A DNA stretch of 33,378 nt, from the NCBI GenBank assembly GCA_019634415.1, contig JAHQVJ010000253.1, positions 1 to 33,378 on the forward strand, given 5' to 3'. Below the pieces are notes generated by a model. It did not search any database. It was not told the DNA's origin and saw nothing but the letters and a program-made list of their open reading frames with translations. The number at the start of each line of letters is the position of its first letter. The stretch's first letter is position 1. The DNA comes from Myxococcales bacterium. GTDB taxonomy: Bacteria; Myxococcota_A; UBA796; GCA-2862545. Shown here in pieces: positions 7,602-15,779 of the stretch. Position numbers and translations under genes: made by a program.

Positions 7602-10600
7602 ATGGGGCTGCTACCTGAGTACATCGGGCCCTACCGGGTCCTTCGTCTCATCGATCGCGGCGGGATGGCCGAGGTCTACGAGGTCCAGGATCAAGCGAGC
7701 GGTGAGCGCCTCGCGCTGAAGTTGCTGGTCGCCGTGAGAGCAGCGCTCGACCGGTTCGACCGAGAGTACGAGGCGATGACCCGCCTCAACCATCCGGGCA
7801 TCGTGCGCGTGTACCACTACGGGCTGCATCAGGGGCACCCGTGGCTCACCATGGAGCTTCTCCGGGGCGCTCCGGCCCAGTCCCACGTCAAGCGCGTGGG
7901 CCATCCGGGCACACCACAGCGGCTTCGAGAGGTGCTGCGGCTCGGCTACCACGTGTCGATGGCCCTCAACTACATCCACGATCGCAAGCTGGTGCATCGT
8001 GATCTGAAGAGCGCCAACGTGATGGTGCTTCCAGACGATCGGATCAAGCTGCTCGACTTCGGCACGGCTCATCTGGCCGACAGCCACCGGATCACGCAGG
8101 AGGGCGAGTTCGTGGGCACCTTCGCCTACGCCTCGCCCGAGCAGATCATGGCGCGCGGGATCGATCACCGCTCGGATCTGTACAGCCTGGGGGTGCTGCT
8201 GTTCCGGCTGGCCACGGGGCGTCGTCCCTTCGCGAGCCGGGACACCGAGGCGCTCATCCGGGCCCACCTGCAGCAGGAGCCTCCCGATCCACGGGCCCTC
8301 GTCTCGAACCTGCCCGAGGAGCTCTGTCAGATCATCGGTGCGCTGTTGGCGAAGCACCCCGACGATCGACCGCGCTCCGCGGAGCGTGTGGCGCTGGGCC
8401 TCGAGGCGATCCACGGCCGGCCCTTCACCACCCGGTCCCGCCTGGCCATCCACAACCGGGCGTCGGCCTCGCGAGGAGAGCAGCGTCGAGAGCTGTGGCG
8501 GCACGTGGACGGCGACGAGCTGCACACGCTGGTGGTGGTGGAGGGCGACGACGGCAGCGACCGGGTGCGGTTCCTCGACACGCTGCGACAGGACGCCACC
8601 CAGATGGGCTGGAATCCCTACCTGTGCATGCTGCGGCGCGGCGACTCCCTGCGGCGGGTGCTGCAGACCCTGACCGCCCTGGGCGGGGACTGCGACGCCG
8701 AGGCTGCGGAGCCCTTGCTCGAAGCGCTGCGGCGGTGCTCGACGGAGGTGGCGCTGGCCGACAAGACGAGCCGCGCGATCCTGCAGCGGAGTGCGGCGGA
8801 TCTGATCCGGCTGCGGGCCTCGGGCGAGGAAGGGGCGACGATGCTCCTGGTGCAGGAGGTGCACCGCTCGGATCGGTTCACCCTCGAGCTGCTGGGGGCC
8901 ATGAGCCGGGCGCTCCAGGGAGAGGGGCTGCCGTTCCGCCTGGTGGTGTCGTGTCGATCGTCGGTGCTCCAGGATCGCGACTTCGCGGCCCGACTGGGCA
9001 GCTGTCATCGACTGTTCCTGCCGCCGCTGTCGCCGCGACAGATCGCCGTGGCCGTGGGGAACATGTTGGGCCGCCGCCCCCCTCCAGCGGAGCTGGCTCG
9101 ACAGCTGTTCGTGTCCACGAACGGACAGCCTCTGTACCTGGAGCAGGCGGTTCAGGTGATGGTGGCGTCTGGCGGGATCGAGGCGCGCGACAGCCGGCTG
9201 GCCTGGGCCGACCAGGCGATGCGGGTGCCGACCCCCGAGGCCGCCCGGATCGCGGCGTGGCGGTGTCTGGCCGACGTGCCCGTGATCTGGCGACGGGTGC
9301 TGGAGGTGCTCGCCCTGGGGGAGGATGCCTGCAGTCGCGTGCTCGTGGCGAAGGTGCTCGGCTGGAGGCTGCCCCAGGTGAGCGTGGTGCTCGAGTGTCT
9401 GCACGAGGCCGGCGTGCTGCGGTGGGAGCCCAGCGAGGAGCTGGTGCAGTGGCGTCACCCGATGCTGCCCCACCTGCTTCGGGAGCGCATCCACCCGTGC
9501 CGTGCTGCCGTGATTCGGCGCCGACTGGCCATCGCATCTCGGGAGCGGCCGCCGACCAAGGGCGGCGTGGGCGCCATGGTGGCCATGTCGTTGATCCACG
9601 ACGCAGCGCGATCGGCGATCGCTCTGTCGCACGACCTGATGAAGGGGCACCAGGTGCGCAGCGCGCTGGAGATGCTCGAGCCGGTGGTGAAGGCGGTGAC
9701 CGACGCCGATCGGGGACCGGAGATCGCCGCGCTGGTGCATGCCTACGGTGAGTGTCTGCGACGGGTGCGTCCCACCGATCCCACCAACGGTCGCACCCTC
9801 GCCCGCCTGCGCCGGCTGGCGGAGCACGACGGGAACGAGGCCATGCTCTCGCGGGCCGATCTGGCCCAGGCGCGGCTGTTCAAGGCCATCGGCCACTATC
9901 GCAACTACCGCAAGTACCTGGAGCAGGGCTGGCAGCGCGAGGTCACCCAGCGCGATCCGACCCTCGGGGCGCCCATGGCCACGGAGCTGGCGCGCAGCTA
10001 CCGCTGGCACGGCGACCTTCACGGGGCCGAGCAGTGGGTGGAGCACGCCCTGGGCTCGGCGGAGGCCAGCGGCGATCTGTCGTTGCTGGGCGATGCAGTA
10101 GTGCAGTCCGCGGCCTGCATGCTGGCGCGTGGGCACGTCGCCGACGCCGAGCAGGCCTACACCCTGGCCATGGAGGACTTCGACAAGGCTGGGGATCGGC
10201 CCGGATTCTGGGGAGCGCTGGCGCGCTGGGCCTCGTCGCTGCGGCTTCAGGGCCGCTACTCCGAGGCGCTCGCACAGCTCTACCAGCGGCTCCCCGAGGC
10301 CAGCCAGAGCCAGGACACCACGCCCTACGTGGAGCTGCTCCAGTCGGTGGCGCGCGTGGAGCTGGATCTGTCCCGCCTGGGGCGGGCGCAGGAGTACACC
10401 GACGAGCTGGTCGCCACGTTGTCGCGTGGCGAGCACCTCCACCTGCGGATCCGCACCAAGCTGCTGCGCGGGCGCATCCTGCTCGCCTCGGGTCAGCTGC
10501 GCACCGCTGCCTATCTGCTGGAGGAGGTGCAGCAGAGCGCGCGCAACGCCGATCTCGTGGTGCTGGCGGAGCAGGCCCGCGCGATCCTGGCGGAGGCCAT

Positions 10601-10994
10601 GTTCCACCTGGGCGACGAGCGCACCGCCTCGACCCTGTTCCAGTCCTCGATCCTGGGGCTGCTGGGATCGGGGGATGCCACCGTCCTGGCGGAGGGTGTG
10701 CAGTGTCGTGCGAGAGTCCTCGCCACCTCCTGCAATCCAAGCGATATCTTCCGACCCGTGACCCGACTCGTCGAGGAACAACCCATGCGACTGCTGCGCC
10801 TCGAGCAGCTGCTCGCCCGCGGTGCGTGGCATCGCGAGCAGGGGGAACTCGAGCGATCACGGCAGGCGTTTCGGGAGGCTGCCATGGTACTGAACGTGCT
10901 GGCGACCTCGCTCAATGACACCGACCGCGCTGCCCTTCGGGTACATCCCTGGTCGATGCGCATTCGCCGGGGGTTGCAGCAGGAGACCCATTGA
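7602..10994 (+). CDS. Ser/Thr protein kinase fused to degenerate NTPase module and TPR-like repeats (kinase 1)
   Basis: 1130 aa; the ATG at 7602 follows a close GAGGA box. Kinase domain about 10-270: Gly-rich loop RGGMAEVYEV (19-28), Lys40, HRDLKSAN with catalytic D134, DFG at 152-154, SPE at 178-180 and D192 of the HRSD motif. All catalytic residues are present, so it should be active. Residues about 290-600 have the layout of a STAND/AAA ATPase, but the P-loop position reads EGDDGSDR (314-321), with no GK(S/T), and the Walker B region is LLVQEVHRSD (415-424). From about 620 to 1110 there are helical TPR-like repeats ending in LRVHPWSMRIRR. This is the myxobacterial-type large sensor kinase layout. 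No membrane helix is seen, so it is cytosolic. It is the first gene of a probable operon and a close paralogue of the next gene. Confidence 0.93.
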   Translation: MGLLPEYIGPYRVLRLIDRGGMAEVYEVQDQASGERLALKLLVAVRAALDRFDREYEAMTRLNHPGIVRVYHYGLHQGHPWLTMELLRGAPAQSHVKRVGHPGTPQRLREVLRLGYHVSMALNYIHDRKLVHRDLKSANVMVLPDDRIKLLDFGTAHLADSHRITQEGEFVGTFAYASPEQIMARGIDHRSDLYSLGVLLFRLATGRRPFASRDTEALIRAHLQQEPPDPRALVSNLPEELCQIIGALLAKHPDDRPRSAERVALGLEAIHGRPFTTRSRLAIHNRASASRGEQRRELWRHVDGDELHTLVVVEGDDGSDRVRFLDTLRQDATQMGWNPYLCMLRRGDSLRRVLQTLTALGGDCDAEAAEPLLEALRRCSTEVALADKTSRAILQRSAADLIRLRASGEEGATMLLVQEVHRSDRFTLELLGAMSRALQGEGLPFRLVVSCRSSVLQDRDFAARLGSCHRLFLPPLSPRQIAVAVGNMLGRRPPPAELARQLFVSTNGQPLYLEQAVQVMVASGGIEARDSRLAWADQAMRVPTPEAARIAAWRCLADVPVIWRRVLEVLALGEDACSRVLVAKVLGWRLPQVSVVLECLHEAGVLRWEPSEELVQWRHPMLPHLLRERIHPCRAAVIRRRLAIASRERPPTKGGVGAMVAMSLIHDAARSAIALSHDLMKGHQVRSALEMLEPVVKAVTDADRGPEIAALVHAYGECLRRVRPTDPTNGRTLARLRRLAEHDGNEAMLSRADLAQARLFKAIGHYRNYRKYLEQGWQREVTQRDPTLGAPMATELARSYRWHGDLHGAEQWVEHALGSAEASGDLSLLGDAVVQSAACMLARGHVADAEQAYTLAMEDFDKAGDRPGFWGALARWASSLRLQGRYSEALAQLYQRLPEASQSQDTTPYVELLQSVARVELDLSRLGRAQEYTDELVATLSRGEHLHLRIRTKLLRGRILLASGQLRTAAYLLEEVQQSARNADLVVLAEQARAILAEAMFHLGDERTASTLFQSSILGLLGSGDATVLAEGVQCRARVLATSCNPSDIFRPVTRLVEEQPMRLLRLEQLLARGAWHREQGELERSRQAFREAAMVLNVLATSLNDTDRAALRVHPWSMRIRRGLQQETH
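10981..10993 (+). promoter_or_regulatory. Ribosome site supporting a TTG start for kinase 2
   Basis: AGGAG at 10981-10985 stands 5 nt before TTG at 10991. The TTG overlaps the TGA stop of kinase 1 (TTGA, 10991-10994), so translation is probably coupled. The next in-frame ATG (11009) would be 23 nt from the box, which favours the TTG. Confidence 0.55.
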
Positions 10995-13900
10995 GCGCTC
11001 GTCCCGTCATGCCGATGCCCCACGAGATCGGACCCTACCGGGTGCTCCGACCCCTGGCTCGGGGCGGGATGGCCGAGGTCTACGAGGTGGAGGAGACTCG
11101 CACCGGAGAGCATCTCGCGGTCAAGCTCCTCACGCAGACGGGTGGTGCGCTGCCCCGCTTCAAGCGGGAGTACGAAGCCATGATCCGCCTGAACCACCCC
11201 AACATCGTGCGGGTCTACAGCTACGGGATGCACGGGGATCATCCCTGGCTGTCGATGGAGCTCATCGAGGGCACGGCCATCCAGGCCTACGCGAAGCGAT
11301 GTGGCAAGCCAGGCACCCAGGTCCGCACGGACGAGGTGCTGCGCGTGGCCCACGACCTCGCGCTGGCCCTCGATCACATCCACCAACGGGGCCTGGTCCA
11401 CCGAGATCTGAAGTCCGCCAACGTGCTGGTGCTGCCCGACAGCCGAGTGAAGCTCATCGACTTCGGGACCGCGCGGGTCAGCGACCCCGTGCAGGACATC
11501 ACCCGGGACGGGGAGTTCATCGGGACCTTCGCCTACGCCTCCCCCGAGCAGCTCACCAACAAGCTCGTGGACGGCCGGTCGGATCTCTACAGCTTCGGTG
11601 TGCTCCTCTTCCGGCTGGCGACGGGCAAGCGACCCTTCGACTCGGGAGACCTCGCAGAGCTCGCTCGTATGCACGTGAAGCAGGCGCCGCCGTCCCCTCG
11701 GGGGCTGGCGCCGCAGATCCCGGCGGGGCTGGAGCAGATCATCTTGGCGCTCTTGGAGAAGTCCCCCGAGGCACGTCCCCAGACCGGCGCGGAGGTGGCC
11801 GAGGCCCTGGAGGCCGTGGCCGGTCGTCCCTTGTTGCTCCCCAGCCAGCTGGACGTGGATCTGGGGCGCGAGCGGCTCGTGGGGCGGGAGTCGCAGCTCC
11901 GGGCGCTGTGGGCCTTCCTGGACGGGGAGGGCTCCGCGGAGCGGGAGGGGGCTGGAGCCGAGCCTGGCGCCATGGCGTTGGTGGTCGGACCCCAGGGCGC
12001 GGGACGCCACCAGCTGATGAAGGCGATGGAGCGGGAGTGCGGTGCCCGGGGCTGGCGCACCGTGAACCTGCTGTTCCGGCCCGGCGCCGACGACCTCGAT
12101 CAGTTCCTGGCGATGCTGATCACCCTCACGCGCACCTTCGACGGCGCTACTGCGGAGTCCCTGGAGCCGGTGCGCTTGATCGGAGAGATGACGCGCTCTC
12201 CGAGCCTGTCGGTGCCGGAGCGGCTGAAGGTGCTGCAGTCGGCCGGAGCGCAGCTGTTCCGGGTGCGCGCGCACACCGACCGACACCCGGTGGTGCTGCT
12301 GGTGCGGGGCCTGCAGCATGCGGGCGGGGTGGGCTACGAGGCGCTGGTGGGGCTACGAGACGAGGTCCACGCGGTGAGTGTGCCGCTGCTGCTCATCGGG
12401 GACTGCACCGAGAACGCCGACGAGCCAGGGTCCATGACCCGCCATCGCCTGCACGACGCCATGCGGGTCACGTTGCCCCCCATGAACGTGCGAGAGGTGG
12501 CCTTGCTCGTGGGAGCGCTGCTGCATCGGCGCCCGCCTCCCGCCGGCGTGGCGCGCCGCATCTACGCCGCCAGCGGAGGGCTGCCCACCTACGTGGAGGA
12601 GGTGGTCAAGGACATGGTGGCCGACGGCATGCTCCAGGTGGGCAGCCGCGATCAGAACCGCATCGAGTGGGCACGCGGCGGCAGCTTGAAGATCGGGCTG
12701 CCCGAGGGCGCCCGGGAGCGCGTGCTCGAGGAGCTGGCGTCGCTGCCAGCGGATCGACGGCGCTGCCTGGAGGTGCTCGCGCTGGGCGGTGGCGAGGGAT
12801 CCATCCACGTGATCGCCGGTGCCCTCGACTGTCGCACCTCCGAGGTGATCCCGGCCCTGGAGGATCTGGCCAATCGCGGCTGGATCACGCTCACGGCCGA
12901 GGAGGACATCCCCTATGCGCGGTGGCGCCAGGTCCTGGCGGAGCCCGTGGTGCTCGAGCAGCTCAATGCCTGTCGGCGCCGGGTGCTCGAGCGCACCATC
13001 ATCGGGCAGATCGCCGAAGAGCCTGCCTTCGTGGCTCAGATCAAGCTGCTCCTCGACGTGGGTAGCTTCCACCAGGCCTTCAGCCGAGCCCACGACTGGG
13101 CCATCCACCATCTGGCGCGGAACCGGCCCGTCACGGCCCTGGAGGTGCTCGACTTCGTGGTCCCGGCGCTGGCCGAGGTGGAGGTCGACGACCTGCTGCG
13201 GGCCGAGCTGTACCTGGCCCATGCGGCGTCGTTGCTGGTGGCTCGCCCCACCGACGCCGCGACGGGCCGGTCGCTGCAGCAGGCCCAGGAGCTCTTCGAG
13301 CGGTCCGACACGCTGGGGCGGGACCAGGCCAGCGCCCGGGCCGAGATCCAGCTCACCCGCGCGCGGGTGCAGCGTGTGATCGGGCACTACCCGAACTTCC
13401 GCGCCAAGCTCCTCGAGGCGTGGCAGCACCTGGAGGACGCCGAGGCGTCGGTGCTGGCCTCCACCGTTGCCACGCTGCTGGGCTGGTCCCACCGCATGGC
13501 AGGCAACCTGGAGGAGGCGGCCGCCTGGCACGGCCGCGCGCGCCGTATCGCCGTGGAGCTGTCGGATCCCGTGATGAAGGCGCACGCCGACACCGGTGTG
13601 GCGGCATGGCAGTACAGCCACGGGCTGCTGGTGGAGGCCGAGACCACGCTGCGGGGGGCGATGCAGGCGTGCAGTGCTGCGCAGGACGTGGGCGGGGTGG
13701 CGGAGGCGCTGTCCCTGTACACGCACACCCTCAGGCTGCAGGGGCGGTTCTCCGAGGGCCTCGATCTGCTGCACGATCAGCTACCGGCCATTCGGGAAGG
13801 GGAGACCCCCACGTTCTACGTGCGACTCCTGCTCGCCAACGCCTGGTGCGAGGTGGATCTCGGGCGCCTGGGGCGGGCTCAAGAGTGCGTCGACGAGCTC

Positions 13901-14470
13901 GGAGCCACGCTGCGACGGGGGGAGCACCTGGACCTTCGGCTCGAGGCCGATCTCGTGTGGGGCAGGATTCTCGTGGCCTCTGGGCTGTTCGCCGATGCCA
14001 TCGGCCGTCTGGTGGAGGTGCGCGACCGAGCCGGGGCTGCGGGGCTGCTGGTGATGGCGGAGACGGCGCGGGCGCTTCAGGCCGAGGCCCTGTGGAGCAC
14101 GGGCGACCAGCTGGGCTCCATCAAGACCTTCAAGCAGGCCATCGACACCCTCCATCGCGCTGGTGACCTGCCTGCGTTGATGGGGGCGTGCGTGTGTCAG
14201 GTGCGGGCCATGAGCGAGAGCGCCGATCCGGATCTGGTGTTCCGGCCCATCGACGAGTGGCTCGAGAGCCAGCCCCTGAGCTGCGCGCGCATCGAGCGGC
14301 AGATCGCGCGGGGGCGCTATCTGATGGCCATGGGCAAGCCTGCGGAGGGGGCCTTTCGTCAGGCCGAGGCCCTCATCGAGCGGCTCGCTGACGGGCTGAG
14401 CCCGACCGATGCCGCTGCGCTTCGGCTCCACCCCTGGACGCGGCACATCCGGCGAGCACGCCGAACCTAG
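10991..14470 (+). CDS. Ser/Thr protein kinase fused to degenerate NTPase module and TPR-like repeats (kinase 2)
   Basis: 1159 aa from the coupled TTG start; ATG 11009 or 11015 are alternatives. Kinase domain about 13-280: RGGMAEVYEV loop (24-33), Lys45, HRDLKSAN with D139, DFG 157-159, SPE 184-186, D198. It is therefore a probable active kinase. LVGRESQL (296-303) marks the start of a STAND-like ATPase as in AAA_16 proteins, but Walker A reads GPQGAGRH (333-340), with Arg for the catalytic Lys and His for Ser/Thr, and the Walker B area is LLVRGLQHAG without acids. The helical C-terminal half ends in LRLHPWTRHIRR, parallel to kinase 1. The two genes share long near-identical DNA around the Gly-rich loop, so they arose by tandem duplication. 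The product probably senses a partner through its TPR region and phosphorylates Ser/Thr on cytosolic targets. Confidence 0.93.
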   Translation: MSARPVMPMPHEIGPYRVLRPLARGGMAEVYEVEETRTGEHLAVKLLTQTGGALPRFKREYEAMIRLNHPNIVRVYSYGMHGDHPWLSMELIEGTAIQAYAKRCGKPGTQVRTDEVLRVAHDLALALDHIHQRGLVHRDLKSANVLVLPDSRVKLIDFGTARVSDPVQDITRDGEFIGTFAYASPEQLTNKLVDGRSDLYSFGVLLFRLATGKRPFDSGDLAELARMHVKQAPPSPRGLAPQIPAGLEQIILALLEKSPEARPQTGAEVAEALEAVAGRPLLLPSQLDVDLGRERLVGRESQLRALWAFLDGEGSAEREGAGAEPGAMALVVGPQGAGRHQLMKAMERECGARGWRTVNLLFRPGADDLDQFLAMLITLTRTFDGATAESLEPVRLIGEMTRSPSLSVPERLKVLQSAGAQLFRVRAHTDRHPVVLLVRGLQHAGGVGYEALVGLRDEVHAVSVPLLLIGDCTENADEPGSMTRHRLHDAMRVTLPPMNVREVALLVGALLHRRPPPAGVARRIYAASGGLPTYVEEVVKDMVADGMLQVGSRDQNRIEWARGGSLKIGLPEGARERVLEELASLPADRRRCLEVLALGGGEGSIHVIAGALDCRTSEVIPALEDLANRGWITLTAEEDIPYARWRQVLAEPVVLEQLNACRRRVLERTIIGQIAEEPAFVAQIKLLLDVGSFHQAFSRAHDWAIHHLARNRPVTALEVLDFVVPALAEVEVDDLLRAELYLAHAASLLVARPTDAATGRSLQQAQELFERSDTLGRDQASARAEIQLTRARVQRVIGHYPNFRAKLLEAWQHLEDAEASVLASTVATLLGWSHRMAGNLEEAAAWHGRARRIAVELSDPVMKAHADTGVAAWQYSHGLLVEAETTLRGAMQACSAAQDVGGVAEALSLYTHTLRLQGRFSEGLDLLHDQLPAIREGETPTFYVRLLLANAWCEVDLGRLGRAQECVDELGATLRRGEHLDLRLEADLVWGRILVASGLFADAIGRLVEVRDRAGAAGLLVMAETARALQAEALWSTGDQLGSIKTFKQAIDTLHRAGDLPALMGACVCQVRAMSESADPDLVFRPIDEWLESQPLSCARIERQIARGRYLMAMGKPAEGAFRQAEALIERLADGLSPTDAAALRLHPWTRHIRRARRT

Positions 14471-14594
14471 CCCCCGAAGGGCAGAGTTCGCCTAGACTAT
14501 GCGCGCCCCCCTCACGTTCTGCTTGCCCGGGACCGCGCAATGGACCAGAAACCTGGGCGTATGCGAGCTGCCTTCGATCCGGACCGGTCCGTCC

Positions 14595-15086
14595 ATGTCT
14601 CAAGAGCTTTCCAGATTCCGAGCCGCCCTGTCGCCGATCCAGACGGCCGCCAAGGGTCAGCCCTGGGCCAAGGAGCGCCCCTGGCGCACGAAGACCCACG
14701 TCGTGCTGGAGGAGGGCGTCATGGTGGTGGATCTGCACGATCTGAAGGCCAACCTGGCGCGCAAGGCTGTGGCGGCGGTGGTGGGCTCGGGCCCGAGCAA
14801 GGCTGGTGCGGTCGTGTTCGTGGTGGGTCGAGGGCGCCGCTCCGTCGGCCCGGGCGGCGTGCTCGGCAAGGTGGTCCGGTCGGAGCTCGGCGCGGCGTGC
14901 AAGTCCGCGTCGGGGTGGAGCGTGCGCCCCGTGGGCCCTGCACGCATCGCGTGGATCACCGACTGGAACAAGGCGCCTGCCTCCGTCGTAGGGGGGGGCG
15001 GATGGGGCATGTGGTTGTTGTACGCCTTCTTTGCAGCGGCGGTTTGCGTCGCCTTCGCCCAGGCCTTGGGTCTGTTCGGCGAGTGA
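14595..15086 (+). CDS. Smr-like domain protein with C-terminal membrane helix
   Basis: 163 aa from the ATG at 14595; an ATG at 14499 would add 32 unconvincing residues, and neither start has a strong ribosome site. Residues about 36-100 resemble the Smr (small MutS-related) fold: VDLHDL at 45-50 in place of LDLHGL, then VVGRGRRSVGPGGVL (76-90) in place of the H/TGxG-x-x-S-x-G-x-x-L loop. In known Smr proteins these residues belong to a nucleic-acid nicking or RNA-cleaving site. Residues about 137-158 are a single hydrophobic helix, so the domain would sit on the cytosolic face of the membrane. It lies 124 bp after kinase 2 and 15 bp before the next gene. The Smr match is by motif only; the loss of the Gly after DLH leaves activity uncertain. 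Confidence 0.6.
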   Translation: MSQELSRFRAALSPIQTAAKGQPWAKERPWRTKTHVVLEEGVMVVDLHDLKANLARKAVAAVVGSGPSKAGAVVFVVGRGRRSVGPGGVLGKVVRSELGAACKSASGWSVRPVGPARIAWITDWNKAPASVVGGGGWGMWLLYAFFAAAVCVAFAQALGLFGE

Positions 15087-15101
15087 CCTCTGGGAGTCGA
15101 C

Positions 15102-15779
15102 ATGGCTGAGCACGAGGAAATCGGAGCGGAGATTCCCCTGTCGCAGCAGCGCACGGGGACGGGCGAGACCCTGCTGGGGGGCCGGCGCCGGGTGCGCGGG
15201 CCCGTGCAGTTCGACTTCTTCAACATGCTGTACCAGAACTTCGTGAAGGCGGTGGTGATCGCGACGTTGCCGCTGCTCGTGGTGGCGGCGATCGTCGCGG
15301 CCTATTGGCTGAAGTCGGGGGTGGAGCCAGCCCGGAACGCCGCGCGCGACATGGCATCGGCGGAGCAGGCCTGGTTCTCTACGCTCACTCAGGTGCAGCC
15401 AGCCATCGAGGAGCTGGGGCTGTACGGAGCGCCGGTGTCGGAGCTCGAGGTGGTCTACTTCGCCTTCATCGACTCGACGCGGAGCGACAAGGCCCAGCAC
15501 GCCGACGTGCTGCTCCAGGTTCTGCACGACACGGCGGAGGCCGTGCGCGCCGTGCGCGGCGACGTGGGCAACACCTATCAGCTGCTGGAGCCGTCGAATC
15601 GAGCCCGCCAGCGTGTCACCGCTGCGTACAACGCCTGGACCGAGGCGTGCTCCACGCCTCCCACGAACATCGTGGTGGGCATGGGCTGGGCACCTGGACC
15701 GGATCCCTCCCACGCTCGCTACGCCCAGCAGCTGGTGAGCGATGCGCGCGCCCGTGGACTGGATCCCGTCAGTCCATGA
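15102..15779 (+). CDS. Single-pass membrane protein of unknown function
   Basis: 225 aa. An N-terminal polar segment (1-48) with RRRVRG before a strong hydrophobic helix (about 49-68) suggests N-in, C-out topology. The outer part (70-225) is largely helical, with NTYQLLEPSNRARQRV and AYNAWTEAC, loosely reminiscent of LemA-like helical bundles, but I do not assign it to that family. It follows the Smr-like gene by 15 bp. Its stop overlaps the CHAT gene start (ATGA), so the two proteins are probably made together. It may be the membrane partner of the CHAT protease. Confidence 0.7.
   Translation: MAEHEEIGAEIPLSQQRTGTGETLLGGRRRVRGPVQFDFFNMLYQNFVKAVVIATLPLLVVAAIVAAYWLKSGVEPARNAARDMASAEQAWFSTLTQVQPAIEELGLYGAPVSELEVVYFAFIDSTRSDKAQHADVLLQVLHDTAEAVRAVRGDVGNTYQLLEPSNRARQRVTAAYNAWTEACSTPPTNIVVGMGWAPGPDPSHARYAQQLVSDARARGLDPVSP

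Noticed and set aside
7611..10832. Antisense frame of more than 1000 codons opposite kinase 1
   Set aside because: Low-complexity composition and no motifs, while the sense strand carries a complete kinase domain.
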